Assembly (NCBI GenBank): GCA_905250125.1
Contig: CAJNOL010001046.1
Location: 1 to 64,000, forward strand
Source of the DNA: Rotaria sordida
Lineage: Eukaryota; Rotifera; Eurotatoria; Philodinida; Philodinidae
Direction of reading: 5' to 3'
DNA: 64,000 bases
This document shows positions 24,241 through 36,300 of this stretch, piece by piece. Position 1 is the first letter of the stretch. Each line of letters begins with the position of its first letter. A program made the translations under genes and the position numbers. The notes beneath the pieces are model-generated. The model saw only the letters and a list, made by a program, of their open reading frames with translations, did not search any database and was not told the DNA's origin.

Positions 24241-24620
24241 TACGAGTATATGAAAATGATAATTAAAATGACAAAAGAAAAACGACAGTGTCTTCTGGCT
24301 AATACGAATGTAACATGAAAAATAAACGTAAACTAGTCAAATAAGTACCCGATGACAGTTTGTCTTGTCTCTTGCACTTTCTTTTATTAAAGTGTTTGTA
24401 TTATTTCTTTTTTTTTTGTTCTTAACATCCTTTTCTGATTAAGATTATTTTTTTTTCTTCAATTAGAATAAATAGGGAAACAATGAACAAAGAGTTATTG
24501 GAACAAAAAAGAATATATTATTCTACTCGTTATATATATATTTATAAACAGTAGACAAATGTAGTTTGACTATTTTTTATCAATATATTCTAGTCTGTTA
24601 TTAGTATTTTATACATTGTA

Positions 24621-24690
24621 GGGGGGAGGGGGGGGGGAGAGGGGGGCAACGTGCTGGTGGCCCTCCGGCGATCGAGGTTGGTACTTCTGG
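24621..24690. other. G-tract (G-quadruplex potential) plus GC-rich patch
   Basis: Runs of 6, 10 and 6 guanines separated by single A or AGA at 24621-24646 are followed by about 40 bp of roughly 60 percent GC. This is a strong contrast with the surrounding AT-rich DNA. Quadruplex formation on the plus strand is plausible. No gene is seen. Confidence 0.6.
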
Positions 24691-25484
24691 AGTTTGCGGA
24701 TTTGCACTGCATAAGAAATTTTTTTTGTCTTTTTCAAAAATTAGATATATTCATCCCTCCGAAAGAGAAAACACTATATGCTGTTGTCAATTAATGATTT
24801 GACATTTAAGTGCATGTAATATAATTATATTATAGTTTTTTTTTTAAAACTTAAATGCCAACGACTTATTTATATTTAACAAAAAAAAAGCTTTTTCTTT
24901 TACTTGTGAAAGTAGGGATTCATATGAGGCTTTTGTTTTTTCTGAATGTATCCTATAATTTCTATTTTGTGACATTTTTTTTTTTTTATTATTATCAAAA
25001 CTGAAGAGGAAAAAAAAAAAAGAAAGAGAAAATCAAATAATCTAAATCTACTCAATCAAATCTGATATAGATTACATCATATCGATCTTCCTTCATTATA
25101 GAACAAGGACATAAAAAGCACTTGAGATTTCTTTTTTCTTTGTTTTTCTTCTATTTCTTCTTCTTCTTTTTTTTTCTTGTTCTCTATATCTTTCTATTGT
25201 TTCCGATTTTAGAGCATGAGTAAGTGGTAAACCAGTTTCATTATCATCATTTCTATTTACGCTACTCTTTTGTATAGGTCCACTAGTCTTGCATTTGCTT
25301 ATATCTACATATATTTTAATTTATATTTTTGCTTTTTTGATTTCAACTAAGTATATAATGAAGAATTCCCAAACGAATTCTTTTCTTTCTGATTATATAG
25401 TTAATTTAATATGAATAAATTTTTGACTTAATTCTTTTCTTTTAGATATAAACTTTTCTTTTTTTGTTTTTTGTTTTGTAAGAT

Positions 25485-28400
25485 ATGAGTGATTTATTTA
25501 AAATACGTTCATTTGTTGGAAATCAAGTTGAAAGATTATCATCACCGAAAAATATTCTTGTTGATAAATTTCGACAAACTGTTGATCAAATTAAATTACC
25601 ATTTTCAACAACAACAACAACAACAACAACAAATAATAATGAACGAGGTGATGATTTAACAATGAATGAACCACCACTTAATTCACGTCCATCTGAATCT
25701 TCATCGAATTCATCTGTATCATCAACTGAACAAACAAATTTTACTGCGCCTATTTCAAGTAAATCAATAGCACGTTCAAATCAATCAACACATCCTCATT
25801 CACAAAGACTTTCAAGTCTTTTATCACCAGCATCACCAATATCATCACCAAAACTATTATCAAATTTTAAAACTTTAACCGATCGTTTGTCACGTCGTCA
25901 ATCAATACTTCGACGTCATGTTTCAGAATCAAATCAAGCTGATGAAACACTATTAACAAATAATGATGACAAATTTTTATCACAATCTATCGATCAAAAT
26001 AATCCATCGAATGAAATAAATCTTTCATCAAATAATAATAATATTAATCATGATTTGAATGCAATAACTGATGTAACAACAAAATTATTAGGTCGATCAC
26101 GTTCTCTTATTCGACAATCAACTGATACAACATGTACATTTCCAATACGAAATCCACTACGCCGTATGGAATCTATTGAAACAGTTGAAATACCTGGTTT
26201 AAATGGTGTTAAATCTATACGTTATTTACATGATAAACTTGGCAAATTACAACCTGATCTTTATATGAAACAAATATTACAAAGTGATCCAACATATGGT
26301 TGTGGTAAATTAACATTTACACTTTTTTATAATCAACAATTAACATCATTAATTGTAACTATTTTATCTATTGATAATTTACCATATAGAGATATAAATA
26401 CAAAAATTTTACCAGATCCATATATTAAAATTATTTTATTACCAGATCGAAGACGAAAATTTCAAACAAAAGTTCATAAACGTACACAATCTCCACATTT
26501 TAATGAAACATTTCAATTTCAAATAACTTATGAAGAATTAAGTCGAAGAATATTATTATTATCTGTTTATGATTTTGGTCGATCAACTAAACGAAAATTA
26601 ATTGGAACAGTTAAAGTAGATGATGTTTCAACAATGCCTGATATAACATCAAATGATATTACATGTATAAGAAGCATTGTACCTGGCACTGAGGTAAAAT
26701 GATGACGTGACTAAAACATTTTTGATATCCGTTTTATTTTTTTTCGTTTCCTGATTGACGCGTAAAAAAAGAAAACGATGCCGGAAATTAACCCGCGAGT
26801 ATAACAAAAAAACAACAACAGTAACTCATAGCAGTCGAACAGGTTTCGTCGATTTTTATCGATGTGCATATCCGCCTGTAAATGTTCATTAGAAAAAAGA
26901 AAGAAAAGAAAGGAAGTGTCTAAATGAGTTTTGTTTCAATTGAAAACTTTTGAAATAAGATTATATAAAAATTGAAATTATAATTATAATCATGACCTGT
27001 ATATTTTTTTTTTATATCAATGATCATATTAATCTTTTTTTTATGTGTTCTTTTAATGAAACAGCAAAGAGTATGTCAACATTCTATTATGCAAACTATT
27101 ATTCTTGACATAATTGATTAGATTGGAATGCGAAACATAGAAATAGAAAAGAAAAACAGAAATCTGAGATAAAAATTTATTCGCTTGTCAGAATTACATT
27201 TTTTTTTTAACGGTATGAAAAATAATAATCATAATAATACTAATGTCGATAACAACATTGACGAGCAATCGGCAAGTTCGTTCATTCATTATAAAGTACA
27301 AAAACGTTCGAGGCCATGCTAATTCTATTGAGAATTGTTTGATAGAAAGAGCAACATAACATGCAATACTAATCAACCAATGTAATAGTAGATGTAAAAG
27401 AAAAAAAGAGTTCACGCTATGACAATACAAGGCTTGCATACGTATTATTCAGCAAAAAACGAAAAAGAAATAGTTACACTTAATTCTTTTAAATTAATGA
27501 AATTTGTTATATTAAGCAAAATTAATAAGAAAAATCAATTTGATTATAGACTTGTTTAACATAGTTGTAAAAAAAGAACACTTTCAATCAAATATCATTA
27601 TAATGTAAAAGAAAAAAAAAAGAAAACAAAAGAATAAATATACTCATTAAGAATAATATATTTAAAAAAACGAGTAAAACATAGGCATCAATTTTCGGAA
27701 GATATTTGTCAGCAGATTTTTATTTCAATAGAATAAATGATTATGAAGAGAAATGATTATTTGTTGTTAGTTGTTAAGAATCAGATTATGTATCATGAAT
27801 GTAATAAATAGATATCGAAACGAAGTGTATGTTTTAGAAAAGAAAGAATATTTCCTTTAGAAATATTATTTATAGTCATTTGTATGATTGACTTTTTGAT
27901 CCTTTGATTTGTTTACTTGTCGTTATAAAGATATAATATTGTCTAACAATATGAAAGTGGTTCTTATTGACTTAAATAGGAGAAAAATTTTGTTCAAATA
28001 TATCATTATGGTGAATGTTGTTCTATAAAAGAAAAAGTCTATCTTTATGCCACTTGATTCTTCTAAAAATTAATTTCTAATCTAAGAAGGCATAAATAAT
28101 AGTTTCTTCAAGACCATACTTTTACTTTGAAGAGAAAAAAACAAATGGCCTATAATATTTTCTAAGTATTCTTCTTTTCTTACCTCAGAATTAATATTTT
28201 ATGCTGATGAATTATAAGTATTTGGTACTCTCTAAACTCTCATATTTTATATAAAAAAAAAGTTTTTTTTTTTTATTTTTTTTTTTTTTTTGTATTAACA
28301 TTTTAAATTTAGAGTGATCCTGATCTTGGTGAATTAACTTTATCATTATGTTATTTACCGAATGCTAAACGTGTTACAGTAACTATTGTTAAAGCAAGTG

Positions 28401-28804
28401 CATTAAAACCAATGGATATAACTGGTAAATCAGATCCATATGTTAAAGTTATTTTATTAATACATGGAAAAAAAATTCGAAAGAAAAAAACATCTGTACA
28501 ACCGAATACACTTAATCCAACATATAATGAAAGTCTTGAATTTGATGTATCAATTGAATCACTTGAAGATGCTGATCTTATATTTAAAGTAATTGATTAT
28601 GATCGTGTTGGCGCAAATGAATTAATTGGTTGTGTTGGTATTGGTGCTCATTTTGATGGTGTTAATTATGATCATTGGTTTCAAATGTTAGAACATCCAC
28701 GTGTACCAATAACCGAAAGCTATAATTTACGTGAAACTATACCAATAATAACATGTTCAAGTCCACGAACTACTCATAAAATAATAAATTCGAATAATAT
28801 TTAA
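25485..28804 (+). CDS. Synaptotagmin-like tandem C2 protein
   Basis: Exons 25485-26693 and 28313-28804 join in phase 0 to give 566 residues. The first ~240 are serine/asparagine-rich and low complexity (an eight-threonine run, poly-N). C2A follows (from GCGKLTFTLFYNQQ, about residue 278). C2B lies in exon 2 (LGELTLSLCYLPNAKRVTV, then MDITGKSDPYVKV). Such proteins dock and regulate vesicle fusion by binding phospholipids with Ca2+. C2B keeps the loop aspartates (MDITGKSD and IDYDRVG), so Ca2+ binding is plausible. C2A loop 3 reads VYDFGRSTKRK, so two of the usual aspartates are missing and its Ca2+ binding is probably weak. No transmembrane segment is encoded in these exons. An upstream exon at 25216-25219 would add only two residues (MN). 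The subtype is not assigned. Confidence 0.85.
26694..28312 (+). other. 1.6-kb intron of the synaptotagmin-like gene
   Basis: The intron starts GTAAAATGA and ends in a T-rich tract before AG at 28311-28312. It separates the C2A and C2B coding exons. It is AT-rich with no supportable frame; small open frames such as 27194-27439 (minus) lack coding character. Confidence 0.7.
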
Positions 28805-28967
28805 GAAGAAACAGGAAACAAAAACAATAGAAGACGCGTTTTCCGGTGATTTATTTATTTATTTATTTTTTTTTTTTTTGTACAAAAATTTTAGTTTTTT
28901 TTTCTTCTTTCTTTTCGTGTTTGATGAAAATAATAATAAAAAAAAAATAGAGAACAAAAAATCGATT

Positions 28968-31900
28968 CTATGAAAATTCTTCATCATAATCAATAGAATT
29001 TGATACTTGTTGCTGAGTAGTAGTTGTTGAAATTTGATTAACAAAATTTTGTTTGCTACGTTTTTTCTGTTCAATTAAAAATGATGGTACTTCACTTTCA
29101 TCATCGGATATTGATCGTTTTCGTGATTTATCATTCTAGAAATAGAGAGAGAGAGAAAGAGAGAAAAAAAACAATGAGAATTTGAAAATAGAAAAAACTT
29201 CTGTCGATATATTTACGGGTAATCGAGATAAATCATGAATAAGCAAAGGTACAGGATCATTGATAATTTCTAAATAATTTAAAAGGAAAACTAACAATAT
29301 TATTTTACATTAATTCACTTTTAGTTATCTAAATAAAACCCCTAGAATCAATTAGATCTATTTACTAGAGAAGAAAAATTTGTTTCTAGAGTATTATCAG
29401 TAAATATTTGCTATGAAAAAAAAAAAAATAAGAAGAACGATAAGAATAGAAAACGAAAAAATACAATAATGTCTAGACACGAGTTTGTCATATAAATCTA
29501 TCTACTTCATTTAACTCATCGTTTTCCGATCGCAAAAGATAAATAAATCAATATAGAAAAAAAAAAGTATTTTGTTTGATTAGCTAAAAGAAGAATCAAT
29601 AATACAATTTTTTTGTTTAACATTTTGTGAATGAGAAACAAAAGTAATAAAAGCTATACGTAACTTAAACGAAGTCAAAATCTATAATTAGCTCATTACA
29701 AAATACCTTCATAATTGTTTTCTAAGTTATTTAAAGAATATTTACCATACAAAAGGTCGATCATTAAAAATATTTACAAATCAACCTCATACGATTCTGT
29801 TCTTCTTCTTACTTCTAATAGAAAAAACTAAGAAAATTTCTATAATTATTCGAATGTATTTATCTTCAATCGATCAGATACTTCCGTATCATTATTATTT
29901 ATTCAATATTTTTACAGATCACTCAGAAAAAAGGCCCACACTCACCTAAATTAAACTACTCATTGTAGATATTATTTATTTGATTATCATAGAATTTTTA
30001 GAAATGTAATAATCTCATAAACTTTCATTCTCAAACAATCAGATTCATTAAAAATGCTAGAAGACTTGATTAATTTAGTTTCATTTGAAATTTATCTACA
30101 CCTACATGCAACTAGATTAATGAGAAAAAAAAATTCTCATCGAATGTTCTTTAATCATACATTGTAATATATGATGTGTCAATTAAAGACAAAGAAATAT
30201 TTTATTTCTATAAATACCTTTAGCATTTGTATCAAGCTTGGCGGTATATGTTGGTCGTATAGACTAGAAAATACTTTTTCTATCATATTAAATAAAAATA
30301 ATTAAATGATTTTTACTGTTTGATGACTAGCACCCAGAGCACGAAATTTTGTAAAACTTTCTGGATTTCGACAAGGTAAATCTTTTAAGAAAGATGACTA
30401 AAAAAATCTCAATATTAAATCAATAAGAAATTCATTTATCTGACAAAACTATTACCATTATTAAATCTAGTATATATATATATAAATTTTTTTTTTCTTT
30501 TAATAATAAAAATAAATTGCAAAATTTCAAATAGAAATCTGAAACAAAGTATCATAGCAAAGAACCGATTAATTAAAAAAAAAATCCAAAGATAAAGTTA
30601 TTACTATTTGCATTTTGTTATGAAAAATATGTTCCTATGCAAAAACAACACTGGCAAAATAATATATAGATAATGACAGAAAGTATACAAATATTCATCT
30701 GACTAGCGAGGAAAGGTCTTCAAATGATAAATCACTTTTATGTCTGGGATTATATCAAAGAACGAATTGGAATGCGTGCATCAGTTGACATGAGATTAAT
30801 TAACATGTCCAATATACTCAATACCATGCAATTCAGCTGCTAGCGAAAGAGAGTTTTCAATAGTAGGTCAAGTTGTCAACCAAGGAAGGTCTAATTTAGG
30901 CCCAATAACCGTTAATAATATTTTATTTCTTCATTTCATAGAGAATAACAATAGTAGGATACTGATTGACCTCGACCTATATTGTTTTTGTACTCTTGTG
31001 TCTATTTTTTGCAATATCTAGTCAAATAAATCATATGATCATAAGATACAAAGATCTGATAAAAACGTGACGAAGCAGTGAAGAAAAGAAAGTAAAGTCG
31101 AGGCAGGGAACAAAATATTCCCCTAATTTCGGTCTCTAGACATCATTCAATCAATAGAGTCTAGTGAGTAAGTAAATATTCTAGAATGGTTCGAGCTGTT
31201 GAATCATTGTTCTTGAAATATCGAATTTTTAGTAGATTTGTCCTTCAGGACCCCAGTTTGTAAGCAAAATCATACTGTTGAATTTTGATCTGAGACTTTG
31301 CCTATATAAAAGTTCCAATTAGAGTAACTTGTAGAAAAAGTTTCAGGATTCTTTGACAAAATCTCTTCGAAATATGAATCTTCTAAAATATCCATGTTTT
31401 TTACAATTCACATTTCGAAGAGACTTTGTCGAAAAATTCTAAAATTTTTTTGTACAAGTTAATCTAATTGCAGTTATTACGTAAGCAAAGTTTCAGATCA
31501 AAATTCAAAAGTATGATTTTGCTTGAAAATTGTGACTCCATAGAAAAAACCTATTAAAAATTCGATATGTCAGAAATAAAGATTCAACAATTCGAACTAT
31601 TATAAAGTATCTACTCATTAATTAGGCTCAATCAATTGAATATAGTCTCAACTTAACAGTGATTTATCACTTGGTGATCTTTCCTCGTAAGTTTAAGAAA
31701 TATTTTTCCGAATTAATTTTTACTATCATATGCTTATAAAAAATTTAAAAAAACCGATAAAATAAAAATAATTATTATTGCTCTTATTCATGTATGTTAA
31801 TACATTTGTTACAGGGCCATGAAATTGATTTGATTGAAATTCCTAATTTAAATATGTCCGAAAAGTACTTATGAAGAAAGTATATATAAGAAACAAGATT

Positions 31901-32244
31901 GGCAATTGAAAATAAGAACAAGAGAAATTTCAATGATAAATTTAATAAGAATAAAATAATTCGTAGTTTCACCTGGAATTAGAATATATAAACAGAAAGG
32001 AAGACCAATAATTTTTTCAATAATATTGCAACAAATAAGCAATATGCTTTTTCTATTTTGTGGAGATCCATCGCCATACTTGGTTTTTCCTAGTAATGTA
32101 CAAAACATAGTACCTTTTCAAAATCATAAATACTTCGAAGAGTTTGATTTTGCTTGAAATAAATTAATATTGCAAAATACTGATAAATTAATTGATTAAC
32201 AAATTTATTGAAGATCTATCTATTACCAATGAAAAACTCGACAT
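28968..32244 (-). CDS. Small uncharacterised, probably nuclear protein
   Basis: Six short exons, 32227-32244, 32114-32152, 30317-30397, 30218-30263, 29217-29269 and 28968-29135, join in phase to give 134 residues starting MSSFSLQNQTLRSIYDFEK and ending YDEEFS. I do not recognise a family. The N-terminal ~75 residues look folded (FLKDLPCRNPESF, RPTYTAKLDTNAKEI, PVPLLIHDLSRL). The C-terminal third is disordered and charged, with an acidic serine cluster (SISDDESE) between basic clusters (KSRKR and QKKRSK) that could act as a nuclear localisation signal. The 18-nt first exon and the 1.7-kb second intron make the join to the first two exons inference based on phase and splice sites. The last four exons are firmer. 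It shares a 94-bp intergenic region with the divergent hydrolase gene. Confidence 0.65.
30707..31687 (+). mobile_element. hAT-type transposon relic with transposase C-terminus
   Basis: An open stretch from about 30815 to 31022 encodes NSAASEREFSIVGQVVNQ followed by GRSNLGPITVNNILFLHF, the signature of the hAT transposase C-terminal dimerisation domain. The frame is closed upstream, so only a fragment survives. Outer inverted ends (CGAGGAAAG at 30707 and its complement at 31687, followed by a shared GATAAATCACT word) bound about 1 kb. The right half (31165-31616) is a compact hairpin with arms of about 215 bp and a loop of about 20 bp. The whole relic sits in an intron of the minus-strand gene. 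Confidence 0.75.
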
Positions 32245-32338
32245 GATAAGATGTCACTAGTAAACAAATGATGACGCATGTGTAGGTTATCAAGTGTAAA
32301 CGAGGACAGTTCTGTCATTTCATCGTCTACTGCTTAAA
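32245..32338. promoter_or_regulatory. Compact bidirectional promoter region
   Basis: Only 94 bp separate the ATG of the minus-strand small protein (32244) from the ATG of the plus-strand hydrolase (32339). No TATA element or known site is evident. A GATGACGCATG word and a CATCGTC word are the only non-AT-rich patches. Confidence 0.5.
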
Positions 32339-33210
32339 ATGAATACACCCGAACGTCGTGCTCATCTACGTGTTCAGTCATCGAAAAATTTACAAGAATG
32401 TAATTATCCTCGTGGAGCTTTAGTTATGGTAGCTGGAGCAGGTGGAGGTAACGTTTAAAGTTTTCAATTACTTCAAAAGAAAAGGATTCATTTTCATCTT
32501 TCAGGTTATACAGGCCCTGGTGTAAGTGCATATTTTGTTGTTGTTGCTTTTTTTTTGAAATATTTAGATTTTATTGATCGTTATAGGCTATTTATCCTGA
32601 TCTAGCTAAAGAAATAGTAGAATATCCGAATTTAATTTCTGTACAAATGGATTATCGATTTCCAGGTGATCTTAATCCATGTGTAAGTCATTGATATTAG
32701 TAAAATATTAATTCCACAAATTAAAATATATCATTTATTTATAGATCGAAGATTTAGTAGAAACTATTGATATTCTAGCATCAAAATATAATATTGAACG
32801 AGCTGTACTTGTTGGTTGGTCATTTGGTGGTGCTGTTGTAATCTCTGCTGGTGCTAAACATAATCTTGTTAAAGCTATTGGTAAAAAAATAAATATTCAA
32901 AATTAGGTTTTTCTTTTCAAAGTCTTCATATACATTTTTTTTATAATTAGCTACTGTTGCATCACAAACAGCTGGTACAAGTAGTATTAGTCAATTAGGT
33001 CAACAAGGTAAAGCATGTTTATTTATTCATGGTAAAGCTGATCAATGTTTACCACCACGATGTTCTGAACAACTTTATCAACTTGCTGGTCAACCAAAAG
33101 AACTTGTTTTATATGATGGTGATAATCATGGGGTAACAATGCATCGAAATGAAGCAAAAGAAAAAATTAAACAATTCGCTTTAGAATATTTACGTAAACC
33201 AACAAAATAA
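32339..33210 (+). CDS. Alpha/beta hydrolase (dienelactone hydrolase/TEX30-like)
   Basis: Five exons, 32339-32447, 32505-32521, 32587-32682, 32745-32880 and 32951-33210, keep phase and give 205 residues. Exon 2 is only 17 nt. The protein has the single-domain alpha/beta hydrolase layout: an N-terminal VAGAGGGYTGPG oxyanion-type loop, the nucleophile elbow GWSFG with Ser100, an HGKAD motif placing Asp150, and GDNHG placing His179. The catalytic triad is therefore complete. The length and lack of a cap domain fit small esterase or dienelactone-hydrolase-like enzymes; the substrate is unknown. No signal peptide is seen, so it is probably cytosolic. It is divergent from the preceding small gene and ends 176 bp from the convergent CYB5R4 stop. 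Animal TEX30/KANSL3-type or bacterial origin cannot be told apart by eye. Confidence 0.85.
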
Positions 33211-33386
33211 TATTTAATTTTATTATTGTTTTTACAGTATATGAATTTTTTTTTCAAATAATAATCTCGCTGTGATGACTTTTTTTTATCCACGCAATTT
33301 TATATAGTTTTAATGTTTGTTATATTATTGCTCAAGCTAGAAATACATGTAAATGATTGTCATTATAGTTTTGTTCTTTGAATAAT

Positions 33387-36300
33387 CTAAAAATGAAAAA
33401 TGAAAATTTGTTTTTTTTTATTGGTATATACATACTCAACAGCTAATGTTGTAAATTTTATTGGTCCACAAATACAAACAAGTGTTTGAATGTCATGATC
33501 TTTTGATGGTGATGGTGGTAGTAATCGATGAAGAAGTTCGCCTCGAATATAACCTGTTTCACCGGTCCATTCAGTATCAGGTTCAGAAAGAATATAATGT
33601 ACAACAAATCTGTACATAAAATTTTTTAAATTATTTAATGTTTGTTATTTGATTCATGAAAAGAAAATTCAAAAACATTCTTTTTTTTTTAAATTTCATA
33701 TGTGGATGTTCTTATCTTTGAGTTTTAATACGAATTTATGAGAATTTAGAAAAAAAATTGTTGTAAGACATAATGCTTACTATATATTCTTCAAATGTAT
33801 GAATATTTTCCAGCGAGAATGTAGATTGTTACCCTCCCCCCCCTTCAGAAAAGGTCAAGTTTCTTAAAAAAAAAATGAAAATTGAGATAAATGCATGAGA
33901 AGATAATTCGAGATGTGTTGTTTTTTTCATTTGGCATTTCGCTTTTTCCAAAACTTTGTGTCATTATCTGTTTCCAAAATATTCTCTTCTTTTAGAGAAA
34001 ACGAGAAATTTTTTTTCACATTTTCTCTGGTTATGTTTTGTAGATTGCGCATCCTATAATTTTTGAGGGAGGTTCTTTATAACTAATAGCTTTCTTTTTT
34101 TATTTGAAAGAACATGTAAAAATGAAGGGTATGACAGAGTCCGTTTTTCTAAATTAAGCTTTTTTACTATTAATTAAAAGAGTATTTTTATAACTAGACT
34201 GCCAGTGTTTTTTTAGAATTTTTTGAACCGTTGAACTTTTCTTCCCTTAAAAAATAAGAATTTAATAAAAGCAAGAGCTCCATCATGCATTGGATTCTAA
34301 TATGTTCTTTCAAACAAAACAAATTAAGTGTATATAGAATGAAGATTCACAATGAATTTTACATTGTCAAGTGAACTATTTTTGATCCTTGTTTGTTGAA
34401 TATCTTCTGGAAATGTTATGATATAAGCATGAAAAATTTAGCATAGCCTCTTCACCATAGCTCCAACATATTTTGAAAATTTCATGCGATTTGGGTGTAT
34501 CTGAGCCAAGATTGATTTTTGAAAGGGGAGATTAAAAATAGAATAAGAAGAATACAGTTGACTTCATAGGTTTTAGATCAAATATATTCAATAAAAATGT
34601 TTTGGAATTTAGTAAAATGACTCAAAATTAGTGAAAGAACTATTATAGAATCAATCATCAATAGTCAGCTAGAATTAATAGATTTATATACTCAGACTAA
34701 ATTCTCATGATAGTAATAAAATAAAATGAAAAATTTTTCTGTATGAATACTGAAATGATTTTGTATGAAATTAACTTCCTATCACTGATTTTTACAGATA
34801 ATTTTTCTTAATCTTAAGATGATCTCTAAAATATTAATGAAACCTAACAGTCAAACTAATGAAGAAATAAATCAATTCACTTCTAAGGAAAAACAAATAA
34901 AGAAATAATACTAAAAGATATTGTTCACTTACTTAAATTGTTTCGATATTGTGTCTAATTCTTCTCGACATAAAATATCTTTTTCAGTTCTATTAAAAAA
35001 TACTAAAAATACATTTATATGTTTTCCATTATTAGTTTGTTGAATAACATAATTCATAATTCGAATCATTGGTGTCAAACCAGTACCAGCTGAAATAAGA
35101 ATAAGTGTTTGACACATATCAATTCTTTGAATATCAAATGTGCCTTCATATGAACTCATTTCAATAGTATCACCTTTTTACAAAAATAAAATAATAGAAA
35201 AAAAAATCTATTCATTTAAATACCAATATTTAGTTTTTCTAACGTTGTCGACATTATTCCATCTAAATAATGTTTAACTAATAATTCAATTGTATGTTTC
35301 GATGATGAATTTTCTCCATTATTTAAACGATTTACTACTGTATAAGGTTTCACAATAATTATACCTGAATGAAATAATGACAAAAATTATACAAAAAAAA
35401 AACCACACAAAGAAAAAATTTCATATAACCATCTTTTGCTTGTCTTAATCGAATATGATAACCGATTGGAGGCACCATAAAAACATTCGATGGTAATGAA
35501 AATGTATACCAATCCGTATTATATGTTACTGGAGTTCGTTTAATGAGAGTTACAGTAAAGTATATAGGGTCTAAATGAAGAAGAAAAAAAATGAACATTC
35601 ATATTTAATACCAGCAATCAGTATTTTATCCAGCGTCAGAAGGCTGAGGTGCCAACGCTCCTTCAAAGACAGAATTGGTTCTTCCGGAAAAGAAAATCTA
35701 GATCAAAAGCTGCTCGAAGTATATCTCAAATATTCTATTTGGGATAGGAATGGATAATTCCAGTTTATCGACCACCAACGTCACCCGCTCAGTGTAGCTA
35801 GTGCACACTGAAGCATTGGAATCGATCGCTACAAAAAAGACATAGTGTGATAGAATTGGTGTCTCAGTATTGCAGTAAACGTCAATGTCAGTGGTACACC
35901 AATACTGCACATTTCTAGTCCAAGATAAGATTACAACTATGAAATGATAATTTCGTAAGCAAAACAAATGACTATCAATTAAAAAAAACTGTTTAATCTA
36001 GATAGAATTAATGATTAGAACTCAAAATGTACGAAAATAATATTCTGTCATAAATAATTTTGATTAATTTCAATTGAGAAATAGCAGGTGACACAGATAA
36101 ACTAGGGTAATATCATTTTTTTTTTGCACTCAGATGCACTCTCAGATAGTCATTCGATAGAGTATTTTGTGCTCTATAAAACTATTGCATTTGTTTTTCA
36201 AGTTCTTTTATGTTGGAGCAAAATTTAAAATATTAACATTTACTTAATCGTTCAATCACGACGATCAAACGACAAGCATACCACAAACTTCTGTATCCTT

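Larger units (their letters stand above)
21576..25484. other. Intergenic region between BTBD9 and the synaptotagmin-like gene
   Basis: About 3.9 kb separate these divergent genes. It is AT-rich with homopolymer runs, including a poly-A of about 20 at 21961-21981. Two local features stand out and are listed separately: an AAAAG tandem repeat and a G-tract. A stretch with more balanced composition at 23668-23790 has no supportable frame. At 25216 an ATG followed directly by a strong donor (GTAAGT at 25220) could be a first exon of the downstream gene. Confidence 0.5.

Noticed and set aside
31784-32108. Hydrophobic minus-strand frames in the intron of the small gene
   Set aside because: Cysteine/leucine/isoleucine-rich translation of AT-rich DNA; it reads through the donor at 32113 and has no supported exon boundaries.
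35698-35967. Extra exon of CYB5R4
   Set aside because: CYB5R4 exons on either side join in phase without it and match the known domain order, so it is not part of that protein.
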